Assembly (NCBI GenBank): GCA_910583675.1
Contig: CAJTYH010000061.1
Span: forward strand, 1 to 10,072
Direction: 5' to 3'
DNA: 10,072 nucleotides
From: an uncultured Muribaculaceae bacterium
GTDB lineage: Bacteria > Bacteroidota > Bacteroidia > Bacteroidales > Muribaculaceae
The position numbers and the translations under genes are program-made. This document shows positions 1 through 5,468 of the stretch, piece by piece (position 1 is the stretch's first letter; every line of letters begins with the position of its first letter). Under the pieces are notes generated by a model. That model saw only the letters and a program-made list of their open reading frames with translations, searched no databases and was not told the DNA's origin.

Positions 1-789
1 AACGGCGTGATGAAGTTCTCCGACGTGGAACTGGTGCCGCGAGACCACGTATGCCCGGAGTATGGTGTGCTGCTCCGCGACCGCTCCGATTCCCCGCAGC
101 AGGGCATTCCGTACCGCGAGGGCGCATTGGCCGACTGGTGTGTGGAGGTCGGCGAGAGCCGCAACCTCGGCCTGTTGCTGAAATGCGCTCCCCACGCGTT
201 ATCCAAAAAGAACATGACCTCCTATTGGGACGTGTTCGGCGAGATTTTCGGTATGCCTATGCGTGTGGGAACTACCACCTCGCAGAACCCCGCCGACCGC
301 AAGCAGATTGAGGTGATGCTCGAGGAGATGGGCGCGGCGGGATGGGCGTTGTTCCCGGAGGGTACGACAATAGACATAAAGGAATCTTCGCGTGGCGACG
401 CTTATAATGTCTACGACAAACGCATTGACCGTGCCAACTCCGAGATGTCAAAAGGCGTGGTCGGACAGACCATGACCGTTGACGACGGTTCCTCAAAATC
501 GCAGTCAGAGACGCATCTTGAAGTGTTCGAGAATCTATGTGCCGCCGATGCCAAGCTGATAGCATACGTTATCAATGACGACCTTATTCCGAAAATGATC
601 CGCCTCGGATTCCCCCTTACCGGGCTTACGTTCAAGTGGGACGATGCGGCCACATACTCACCGGCGGAGCAGCGCGAACTGGAACGTATGCTCTTGCAGT
701 TCTTCGACATCGACCCGCAGTATTTCACTGAAAAATACAAAATCCCGATTCTCGGCGTAAAACAGTCTTCCGGCTCTTTTTTCGAGTAG
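1..789 (+). CDS. Mu-like portal protein (DUF935 / gp29 family), C-terminal part
   Basis: This is the C-terminal ~262 residues of a portal protein, which forms the dodecameric ring at the capsid vertex through which DNA enters and leaves. The frame is open to the left edge, so the gene starts outside the window. Family-like stretches visible are FGMPMRVG followed by a short helix and GWALFPEG, then the DDGSSKSQSE segment and the LIPKMIRLGFP segment; Mu gp29/DUF935 portals share this order. The gene ends TCT TTT TTC GAG TAG at 787-789. The F-like gene follows at once in the -1 frame, which is the expected gene order (portal, then F). The stop sits two codons after a T TTT TTC heptamer, so part of the product may be made as a portal-F fusion. 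The family call is by recognition of the residue pattern, not by a search. Confidence 0.85.
   Translation, partial: NGVMKFSDVELVPRDHVCPEYGVLLRDRSDSPQQGIPYREGALADWCVEVGESRNLGLLLKCAPHALSKKNMTSYWDVFGEIFGMPMRVGTTTSQNPADRKQIEVMLEEMGAAGWALFPEGTTIDIKESSRGDAYNVYDKRIDRANSEMSKGVVGQTMTVDDGSSKSQSETHLEVFENLCAADAKLIAYVINDDLIPKMIRLGFPLTGLTFKWDDAATYSPAEQRELERMLLQFFDIDPQYFTEKYKIPILGVKQSSGSFFE
777..783 (+). other. Possible -1 frameshift site (T TTT TTC) joining portal to F-like frame
   Basis: Six T followed by C lie at 777-783, phased against the portal frame as T TTT TTC, which fits the X XXY YYZ rule. The zero frame meets TAG at 787. A one-base backward slip enters the frame at 783, which is open without a stop to 2303 and is the F-like frame. 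Five bases downstream, GGGG (789-792) can pair with CCCC (822-825), a weak candidate for a stimulating structure. A plain indel in the T run (T7 instead of T6) would give the same fusion. Confidence 0.45.
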
Positions 790-899
790 GGGGTGAGGAT
801 TCCGAAAAACAGGAGGCCAAGCCCCGAGACAGACAAAAAGAAAAAGCCGACCATTACCGCCTGTTTAATCAAGCGTTAACCACCCTTTACGAGCCGCAG

Positions 900-2303
900 G
901 TGCTTGCACTCGCCGGAGGTGTCGGACGTGTGGAGTTCAACCGTGATGTGTTCGACCGCGCCGTGCGCGAGGTCTTCGCTCGTGGAGGTTTCTCCCCGGA
1001 TATGCTTGCCGATCCCGCCGTGCGTCCGTTGGTCGAGGAGACGTACAACGCGCTTAACCGCGCCGTCGATACGGCCATCAATACCGAGACCCCGCCGGAA
1101 CTGACCGCCGCGCTCCAAAACAACGCTTTCATATTCTCCGGCTTCAAGACCTACCATTCACTCTCGGAGGTCGGCCTCGCGCTCACCGATGCGGACGGCC
1201 ATGTGAAGCCTTTCGACACGTTCCGCAAGGACGTGGAGGCCATTGATGCCCGGTATAACACCAACTATCTCTATGCCGAGTATAACCATGCCGTCCACAC
1301 CTCGCAGATGGCCGTTAAATGGCACGATTTCGTGGCCGACGGCGACCGCTACAACCTGCAATACCGTACCGCAGGGGATGAAAGGGTGCGCTCGGAACAC
1401 GCCGCGCTCGACAATATCACGCTCCCGCCGTCTGACCCGTTTTGGCGCGACTATCTGCCGCCGAATGGTTGGAATTGCCGCTGCGACGTGGATCAGGTGC
1501 TGCGCGACGATTATCCTATGTCAGACCCGGAGACGGCCAAAGCCGCCGGGGACGCTTGCACCGACGAGCCGAAAGCCCGCATGTTCCGCTACAATGCCGG
1601 ACGCGAGATGACACTGTTCCCCAAGAAACATCCATACCTCCCCAAAGGGTGCGGCTCTTGCGACGGTCGCCTCAATCTTGCTTACGACCCCAAGCGTGAA
1701 CAGTGCCGGATCTGCCGTGTCGTTCACGAGCAGCAGCGCAGGGTCGAGGCAAAGCGGCTCTATGACCGTCTTTCAAAGGACAGCAAGTATCGGGGTGTGG
1801 AGTATGACCCGGTGTCCGGCGGCATAACCGCCGCCCATGTGGGACACAATACCACATCCAATAATGCACAGGTTCTGCGGTGGGGCATGACAGGCGCGGA
1901 TCTTGAAAATGAGGTGCAGCGGCTTCTGTTCCAAAGCGGCCATTCGGCTATCCTCTGCGACGAGAGCAAGAAGAAAAAGGGTCGGACGCTCCCGGCTCTT
2001 GATATGCAGCTCGACGGCGTGATGATGGATATTCGCTCAATAACATCGAAAAAAAGGCATTATGGCTCTGCGCTCCGGGATAAGAACAAGCAGCTTGCGA
2101 GATATAATGCCCGCTCTGATGTCCGTATTGCCGCCGATACCGTGTGCCTCTATTTCCATGACGGCAGTATGTACCATCCAAGCAAAATTACCAACGGCGT
2201 TAAATGGCTTAAACGGCAGACACGACATTTACAGGTAAAGCATATTGTCTGTGTGGTGCGAAAGGAGGACGGCTCGGCAGATATTCGCCGACATGATGTA
2301 TAG
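900..2303 (+). CDS. Mu F-like head morphogenesis protein with C-terminal nuclease-like domain
   Basis: This is a minor head protein of the Mu gpF / SPP1 gp7 type (Phage_Mu_F), which binds the portal and acts in head assembly. From the GTG at 900 it has 467 residues. The family signature is at residues 157-195: TAGDERVRSEHAALD, then LPPNGWNCRCDV. Residues 251-272 hold CGSC and CRIC, a possible zinc site. The last ~170 residues are not part of a plain F protein. They contain LENEVQRLLFQSGH (335-348) and LDMQLDGVMMDIRSI (367-381), a layout like PD-(D/E)XK and CdiA-type tRNA nuclease domains. The start is unclear: there is no in-frame ATG before 1002, which lies inside the F-like part, and the frame reads as protein from 783 on (QEAKPRDRQ, then HYRLFNQALTTLYEPQ). 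Translation thus starts at GTG 900 or, more likely, enters from the portal gene by frameshift. Confidence 0.82.
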   Translation: MLALAGGVGRVEFNRDVFDRAVREVFARGGFSPDMLADPAVRPLVEETYNALNRAVDTAINTETPPELTAALQNNAFIFSGFKTYHSLSEVGLALTDADGHVKPFDTFRKDVEAIDARYNTNYLYAEYNHAVHTSQMAVKWHDFVADGDRYNLQYRTAGDERVRSEHAALDNITLPPSDPFWRDYLPPNGWNCRCDVDQVLRDDYPMSDPETAKAAGDACTDEPKARMFRYNAGREMTLFPKKHPYLPKGCGSCDGRLNLAYDPKREQCRICRVVHEQQRRVEAKRLYDRLSKDSKYRGVEYDPVSGGITAAHVGHNTTSNNAQVLRWGMTGADLENEVQRLLFQSGHSAILCDESKKKKGRTLPALDMQLDGVMMDIRSITSKKRHYGSALRDKNKQLARYNARSDVRIAADTVCLYFHDGSMYHPSKITNGVKWLKRQTRHLQVKHIVCVVRKEDGSADIRRHDV

Positions 2304-2307
2304 ACAT

Positions 2308-2329
2308 AAAAAAAGCCCGCAGCGCGGGC
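2308..2329 (-). terminator. Intrinsic terminator of the small RNA
   Basis: On the minus strand GCCCGC (2329-2324), loop GCU, GCGGGC (2320-2315) is followed by seven T (2314-2308): a GC-rich 6-bp stem with a perfect U tract. On the plus strand no T run follows, so it would not stop late-gene transcription. Confidence 0.8.
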
Positions 2330-2373
2330 AGGTTGCCGCCTCCTCGAAAGAACCCACAGCGGCCTCCTATGGG
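2308..2373 (-). ncRNA. Predicted free-standing small RNA, about 66 nt
   Basis: A perfect Bacteroidota promoter (2378-2408) and an intrinsic terminator (2308-2329) bracket this piece on the minus strand. I infer a start near 2373. The RNA can form stem 1, CCCAUA (2373-2368) with UGUGGG (2358-2353), around a 9-nt loop GGAGGCCGC. The loop part GCCGC (2363-2359) is complementary to GCGGC (2339-2335), which would give an H-type pseudoknot. The terminator hairpin follows. Two decamers, AGGAGGCCGC and AGGAGGCGGC, lie 24 nt apart and differ at one base. The RNA lies between the F-like gene and the next plus-strand gene and is antisense to the intergenic part of the late transcript. The target is unknown. 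Confidence 0.65.
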
Positions 2374-2377
2374 ATTG

Positions 2378-2408
2378 CAAAGATAGACATTCTTTTTCAT
2401 ACAACAAA
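2378..2408 (-). promoter_or_regulatory. Bacteroides-type promoter for the small RNA
   Basis: On the minus strand TTTG (2408-2405), 19 bases, then TATCTTTG (2385-2378) match the Bacteroidota primary-sigma consensus TTTG-N19..21-TAnnTTTG with no mismatch. No protein gene on the minus strand follows within the next bases, only the small RNA and its terminator. Confidence 0.75.
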
Positions 2409-2432
2409 ATAAACCCCAACACTTTCAACAAA

Positions 2433-2645
2433 ATGGACGAAAAAATTACAGTTACAGCCGAGTTCTCGCAGACCGATGTCGCCGCAGCCCTTATGTGTCT
2501 CGGCGAGGAATTGACCCCGGAGAGATGGGAGCAGGTCAAGGCCGCTCCCTCAAAGATAGATTTTCAGAAGATAGAGGACAAGTCCGACCGTATGCAGGTC
2601 AAACTCGGCCTTATCTCCCTGCTGTTTCTGAATCTCGCCGATTAG
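2433..2645 (+). CDS. Hypothetical protein, 70 residues
   Basis: I do not recognise this protein. It is short and mixed in charge, with an amphipathic start (MDEKITVTAEFS), a probable helix around ALMCLGEELTPERWEQVKAA, and a hydrophobic end (GLISLLFLNLAD). The start at 2433 follows an A-rich stretch typical of Bacteroidota genes. It lies between the F-like gene and the gpG-like gene, 12 bases before the latter, and is part of the head/tail gene run. A small head-associated protein is the default reading. Its place just after a gene with a toxin-like C-terminal domain also allows an immunity role, but nothing in the sequence shows that. Confidence 0.6.
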   Translation: MDEKITVTAEFSQTDVAAALMCLGEELTPERWEQVKAAPSKIDFQKIEDKSDRMQVKLGLISLLFLNLAD

Positions 2646-2657
2646 ATCCGCGCCGCC

Positions 2658-3128
2658 ATGCCACGCAACATTTACGACGATATTCTGAGCGATGCCCGCG
2701 TGAAGCTCACGGAGCTGTTCAAGGACAATTTCCGGCAGCAGGGTTTCTTCGGCGAGAAGTGGGTGGCGACAAAGGCGAGCAAGACAAACAAACGCGGACG
2801 CGGCTCTATCCTTATCGTTACCGGGGCGATGCGACGCTCCATCCGTTCGATGATCCGGGGAATGGCCGTGGTCTTCACCTCCGACCGACCATATACAGCC
2901 CTGCACAACGAGGGCGGCAATTTCGCCGTTACCGTCCGCTCCCACTCGCGCACGTCTAAGAAGACCGGGAACACATACACCGTGCGCTCACATTCCCGGC
3001 AGATGAATATGCCGCAACGCCAGTTCATAGGCGACCACGAAAAGGTGCAGCAAGCCCTCGGCGACATTGTTTTCAAACGGCTGCAGGAGTTCTCGCAACG
3101 CCTTGCCGATGACTTTAACCGACATTGA
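2658..3128 (+). CDS. Phage virion morphogenesis protein, Mu gpG-like
   Basis: This 156-residue protein fits the gpG-like virion morphogenesis / tail completion family (HK97 gp10-like fold), which acts at the head-tail joining stage. Family features visible are an N-terminal helix, FFGEKW (30-35), ILIVTGAMRRSI (51-62), the TALHNEGG segment (80-87) and the C-terminal MPQRQFIG (118-125), followed by a helix to the end. The segment between TALHNEGG and MPQRQFIG holds the motif TVRSHSR twice (92-98 and 108-114), an apparent duplicated hairpin. The start ATG 2658 lies 12 bases after the previous stop. The next gene begins one base after its TGA, so the two are probably translationally coupled. Confidence 0.75.
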   Translation: MPRNIYDDILSDARVKLTELFKDNFRQQGFFGEKWVATKASKTNKRGRGSILIVTGAMRRSIRSMIRGMAVVFTSDRPYTALHNEGGNFAVTVRSHSRTSKKTGNTYTVRSHSRQMNMPQRQFIGDHEKVQQALGDIVFKRLQEFSQRLADDFNRH

Positions 3129-3129
3129 T

Positions 3130-3732
3130 ATGAGATTACGCATTTTTACCGATTTAGAGGCGCGTCTGTCGCGTGTCCGTCTCGTGGATGACAAATATAT
3201 CTACTGCCGACCTAAACGCGACCCTGACGCAAAATTACCGGGAGTTCCGGCCATTAACCATGTCGGCCTGTGGAACGAGAATACGGCACGTCTCACGCAG
3301 ATGCGTCCGTTCAACCCGCCGGGAATCTTCGTGGAGTTTCTCCCGGTGCTGTGGTCGCCGCTCTCTCGTGGAGCGGTGCATGGCGATATGACGGTGAGGC
3401 TGCATTTCGTAACGGCCACGCTCGCGCAGACCGACACGCCTTACCGCGACGAGGCTCTGCGCCGCTTCCGGCTGATCCGCGCCGTCAAACTCGCCTTGAA
3501 CGGCTTTTCGGGTGGCGCGGATGAACAGGGACGCAGTTTCTCGCAGTTCCAATATTCCGGCTCGGACACCGACCATAACCATGAGCAGATATGCGAGGAT
3601 TTGGAGGAGTGGCGAACCCACTGCATAGACTGTTCGGCCTCCGTCGATGACGGCTACATTCTCACACCGCGCAATGTTACCCTTGACACAGGCGACATCT
3701 TCGCCGACGCTTTCTCCGAGGAGATGGTATAG
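3130..3732 (+). CDS. Mu gp37-like (DUF1834-like) putative tail completion protein
   Basis: This 200-residue protein starts at ATG 3130, one base after the stop of the gpG-like gene; an ATG at 3109 in the same frame would overlap that gene and is less likely. The pattern VGLWNENTARL, then FNPPGIFVEFLPVLW, then a strand-rich MTVRLHFVT segment and HNHEQICEDLEEW resembles the small tail-terminator/completion proteins that follow gpG in Mu-like phages. The motif PxxFVEFxPxxW is the strongest clue. No membrane segment or signal peptide is seen. It is the last plus-strand gene before the convergent hairpin at 3738-3771. The fold and place in the virion are inference. Confidence 0.6.
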   Translation: MRLRIFTDLEARLSRVRLVDDKYIYCRPKRDPDAKLPGVPAINHVGLWNENTARLTQMRPFNPPGIFVEFLPVLWSPLSRGAVHGDMTVRLHFVTATLAQTDTPYRDEALRRFRLIRAVKLALNGFSGGADEQGRSFSQFQYSGSDTDHNHEQICEDLEEWRTHCIDCSASVDDGYILTPRNVTLDTGDIFADAFSEEMV

Positions 3733-3737
3733 ACACA

Positions 3738-3771
3738 ACACCGCCCGCAGTTTCGGTTCTGCGGGCGGTGT
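3738..3771. terminator. Bidirectional hairpin between convergent operons
   Basis: A perfect 13-bp inverted repeat, ACACCGCCCGCAG (3738-3750) and CTGCGGGCGGTGT (3759-3771), has an 8-nt loop. It lies between the stop of the plus-strand gene (3732) and the stop of the minus-strand gene (3777). There is no long T run on either side (CGCTTTCATT to the right), but the placement and strength fit a shared terminator that separates late and early transcription. Confidence 0.8.
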
Positions 3772-3776
3772 CGCTT

Positions 3777-4025
3777 TCATTCCCCCATGTCTATGTCGTC
3801 GAATAGGGAGGGCTGTGTGTCGCGGGGCTTGTCGGAGAATCCCTCCAGCCCACGCCGAAGATAGCTGAGGAACGTGTGGTAACACATCGGATAGACAGGG
3901 TACACAAAATGCCTCCACACCTGTTTGTAGCATTTCGCAAGGTTGCCCTCCTCGTAATGCTCGCGGGTGATGTCGCAGACGTGCTGTATGCGCAGGAGTG
4001 TATTTTTGTGAGGTTTTGTCGCCAT
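3777..4025 (-). CDS. Hypothetical protein, 82 residues, last gene of the early operon
   Basis: I cannot assign a family. The start ATG 4025 is fixed by an in-frame stop 9 bases upstream. The protein is rich in aromatic residues and helix-formers: NTLLRIQHVCDITREHYEEGN, then CYKQVWRHFVYPVYPMCYHTFLSYL, and a charged tail ending FDDIDMGE. The spacing of helices would allow a small helix-turn-helix DNA-binding domain, and its place at the end of the early operon is where Mu encodes its middle/late activators (Mor, C), but there is no clear Mor signature. The 88-base gap before it is the longest within the early operon and holds a hairpin, so it may be controlled separately. Confidence 0.65.
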   Translation of the reverse strand: MATKPHKNTLLRIQHVCDITREHYEEGNLAKCYKQVWRHFVYPVYPMCYHTFLSYLRRGLEGFSDKPRDTQPSLFDDIDMGE

Positions 4026-4049
4026 GTTAAGAATTTAACCGCTATCTTT

Positions 4050-4071
4050 GCAACACGTTCCACGGTGTTGC
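4050..4071. repeat. Hairpin / inverted repeat upstream of the 82-residue gene
   Basis: GCAACAC (4050-4056) and GTGTTGC (4065-4071) form 7-bp arms around an 8-nt loop. A second short palindrome, GTTAA-GAAT-TTAAC (4026-4039), lies next to the start codon at 4025. The plus-strand TATCTTTG (4043-4050) touches the left arm. Either element could be an operator, or the hairpin could attenuate transcription into the last early gene. The function is unproven. Confidence 0.4.
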
Positions 4072-4113
4072 CCGTTGTCAAGCGATTTATCCTTGCGGCG
4101 GGCGCGCTTCTTT

Positions 4114-4332
4114 TCATGGCCTTGCTTTCTTTTTGTCGTAAGGCTCGACCGTTACGAACCCCTCGATATGTTTACTCACTAATCCCGAACCGCCGCATAC
4201 CGGGCAGATTTCTTTATGTCTGCCTGTGTGGTTTCCGGCTTTGTCGAATTCCTCGACTATCGCCATACCCTCGGCCTTGCAGTTGCGGCACACCTCTATG
4301 GTGTCGCGGGCAAACTCCGTGCGCTTTCCCAT
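4114..4332 (-). CDS. Small zinc-finger protein, 72 residues (DnaJ-type CxxC pair)
   Basis: Two Cys pairs are visible, CRNC at residues 15-18 and CPVCGGSG at 43-50. The CxxCxGxG form is that of the DnaJ zinc-binding repeats, so one zinc ion is probably bound by these four cysteines. The region between the pairs is charged (EFDKAGNHTGRHK). No other domain is present. It lies just downstream of the Gam-like gene, with 4 bases between them, and is part of the early operon. Small proteins of this kind in phages are usually of unknown role; protein or nucleic-acid binding is the general inference. Confidence 0.75.
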   Translation of the reverse strand: MGKRTEFARDTIEVCRNCKAEGMAIVEEFDKAGNHTGRHKEICPVCGGSGLVSKHIEGFVTVEPYDKKKARP

Positions 4333-4336
4333 AAGG

Positions 4337-4849
4337 CTATCCCTCCGATTTGGGTTCTACAAAGAATGTCTCGTCCTGCACCACGTCGATGCAGCAGGCT
4401 TCCATCACTACCTTGCACTCGTCAAGGTCGCGCTCGGCAAGGAGTTTGTCCTTTGCCACCTCCTCGACCATGCGCACGTAGTTCTTGCCTTTGATTTTGA
4501 GCAGTTCGAGAATCCCTGCCCACGTCATGCCCTTGCGGGCTTTCAGCTTGGGATTGCCTGTGCGGAAGCCGAGGATGCCGTGCGTGGTCTCCATGCTCTT
4601 GCGCTTGGTGAACAGTTCCTCGCGGTTCTCTACCGCGAACACCTGCATTTTCTCGAATGCGGCCTTTTTCTCCGCGTCGAGTTCGGCCAGTCGGTCGGCG
4701 TAGTCCTCGCGGATTTCCACGAGTTTGCCGTCCATTTCGGCGGTGAGTGATCGCTGCTTTGCGTCGGCGTCGGCGTATGCTCTGAAAGCCTCCTCCATCG
4801 CCTCGCGGCTTACGCCGCTGATGATTGTTTTCTTTTCTCTTTTTGCCAT
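4337..4849 (-). CDS. gam: Mu Gam-like host-nuclease inhibitor
   Basis: This 170-residue protein resembles Mu Gam (Phage_Mu_Gam family), a Ku-like dimer that binds the ends of linear double-stranded DNA and shields them from host exonucleases such as RecBCD/AddAB. Visible features are a long coiled-coil stretch (about residues 14-70, with VSREAMEEAFRAYADADA and then an EIREDYADRLAELDAEKKAA run), then ENREELFTKRKSMETTHGILGFRTGNPKLK, in which the T-x-x-G-x-x-x-F-R-x-x-x-P pattern is typical of Gam, and a C-terminal helical part. Length is close to Mu Gam (about 174 residues). The start ATG at 4849 is followed by MAKREKK and preceded by an A-rich leader. Confidence 0.85.
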   Translation of the reverse strand: MAKREKKTIISGVSREAMEEAFRAYADADAKQRSLTAEMDGKLVEIREDYADRLAELDAEKKAAFEKMQVFAVENREELFTKRKSMETTHGILGFRTGNPKLKARKGMTWAGILELLKIKGKNYVRMVEEVAKDKLLAERDLDECKVVMEACCIDVVQDETFFVEPKSEG

Positions 4850-4886
4850 TTGTCTGTTGTTTTAATGGTGATTAAATGATGGGTGA

Positions 4887-5019
4887 TTATCCCTTTGATA
4901 TTTTGATTTGTCCGGCGCGGAACGAGTTGATTCTATCCTTGCGCTCTTTATCGTTTTTTTGCGCTGAAATACATTGCTTTGTAAGCATTGCATACTGCTT
5001 CGAATCGCTCTTTATCCAT
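4887..5019 (-). CDS. Small protein (~43 residues) split by a frame change at an A7 run
   Basis: From ATG 5019, which overlaps the stop of the 88-residue gene (ATGGATAA), the frame reads MDKERFEAVCNAYKAMYFSAKKR and stops at 4948. After the seven A (4960-4954) another frame reads NDKERKDRINSFRAGQIKISKG and stops at 4887. With six A the two halves would join into one 43-residue protein. Both halves look like coding sequence. An alternative is a separate 33-residue frame starting at ATG 4988 (MLTKQCISAQ...). The frame change could be a true mutation, a slippage site or a sequence error. The function is unknown. Confidence 0.45.
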
Positions 5020-5278
5020 TTCCGTCGTTTTTCGTGTTTAGAGGATTGTTTTGCAGCTCTGTCACGATAGCGTTAGCCATTTTTACAGCGACTTCCGCAA
5101 CTTCCGCATAGGTAGGTCTGTCGCTTTCCCGGTTGGTAAGATACAGCCCCATGCAGTAGGTTGCCACATTTTGGGCTGCGTCCATGCGGTAGCGTTCCCA
5201 GTCTACTTTGTTCTGATCTGCCATTTTGCGGTTCATCGCTATCACCGCGTCCATGTACTGCTTTTCGATTACTGTCAT
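5012..5278 (-). CDS. Hypothetical protein, 88 residues
   Basis: I do not recognise this protein. It is mostly helical and hydrophilic: MTVIEKQYMDAVIAMNRKM, then VDWERYRMDAAQNVATYCMGLYL, then TYAEVAEVAVKMANAIV, with a disordered Asn/Gly-rich tail (NNPLNTKNDGNG). There are no cysteine pairs, signal peptide or membrane segment. The start ATG at 5278 is preceded by an A/T-rich leader (plus-strand ATTATTTTTTTATT). It lies 22 bases after the 55-residue gene, and its stop overlaps the start of the broken small gene, which fits polycistronic translation of the early operon. Confidence 0.7.
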   Translation of the reverse strand: MTVIEKQYMDAVIAMNRKMADQNKVDWERYRMDAAQNVATYCMGLYLTNRESDRPTYAEVAEVAVKMANAIVTELQNNPLNTKNDGNG

Positions 5279-5300
5279 ATTATTTTTTTATTGATGGTTG

Positions 5301-5468
5301 TTATTCTTCTTCGCAGTCAAAGTCGGGCAGGTAATCGGCGAGTTCTGCCTTTTCGTGCGCCCAGTCCGAAAGCCACCGCATAAGGGCTGCGTATTCGGCC
5401 ATCTCAAGGCTGCTCGTTACCTCGGTGATGTGTGAGGTTATCTCGTTTTCAAGTGCTTTGCGGCTCAT
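5301..5468 (-). CDS. Hypothetical acidic protein, 55 residues
   Basis: A short frame from ATG 5468 to TAA 5301 encodes a helical, acidic protein that begins MSRKALENEITSHITEV, continues EYAALMRWLSDWAHEKAEL, and ends DYLPDFDCEEE. The start codon overlaps the stop of the upstream 129-residue gene (ATGA at 5465-5468), a strong sign of translational coupling and of a real gene despite the small size. No family is recognised. The Trp-rich helix and acidic tail could suit a small protein-binding or DNA-mimic factor, but nothing in the sequence proves it. Confidence 0.7.
   Translation of the reverse strand: MSRKALENEITSHITEVTSSLEMAEYAALMRWLSDWAHEKAELADYLPDFDCEEE

Noticed and set aside
793..875. GTG at 793 as the start of a gene between portal and F
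   Set aside because: The frame stops at 875 after 27 codons with a Lys/Pro/Thr-rich peptide, and it is out of phase with the F-like protein.
2209..2400. A 63-residue minus-strand frame beginning MKKNVYLCNPIGG
   Set aside because: Its ATG (2400) lies upstream of the expected start of the minus-strand RNA (near 2373), the transcript ends at the terminator inside the frame, and the second half is antisense to the F-like gene. It is best read as an accidental frame across a small RNA gene.
4043..4050. Plus-strand TATCTTTG as a promoter that would make antisense RNA to the Gam and zinc-finger genes
   Set aside because: The nearest TTTG is 24 bases upstream (4015-4018), outside the usual 19-21 spacing, and no plus-strand gene follows. 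It is kept only as part of the element before the 82-residue gene.
3791..4117. Minus-strand frame of 108 residues whose ATG overlaps the stop of the zinc-finger gene (ATGA)
   Set aside because: The overlap looks like coupling, but most of the frame lies over the 82-residue gene in another phase and becomes Thr/Ser/Arg-rich shadow sequence. Only a short leader peptide could be real.
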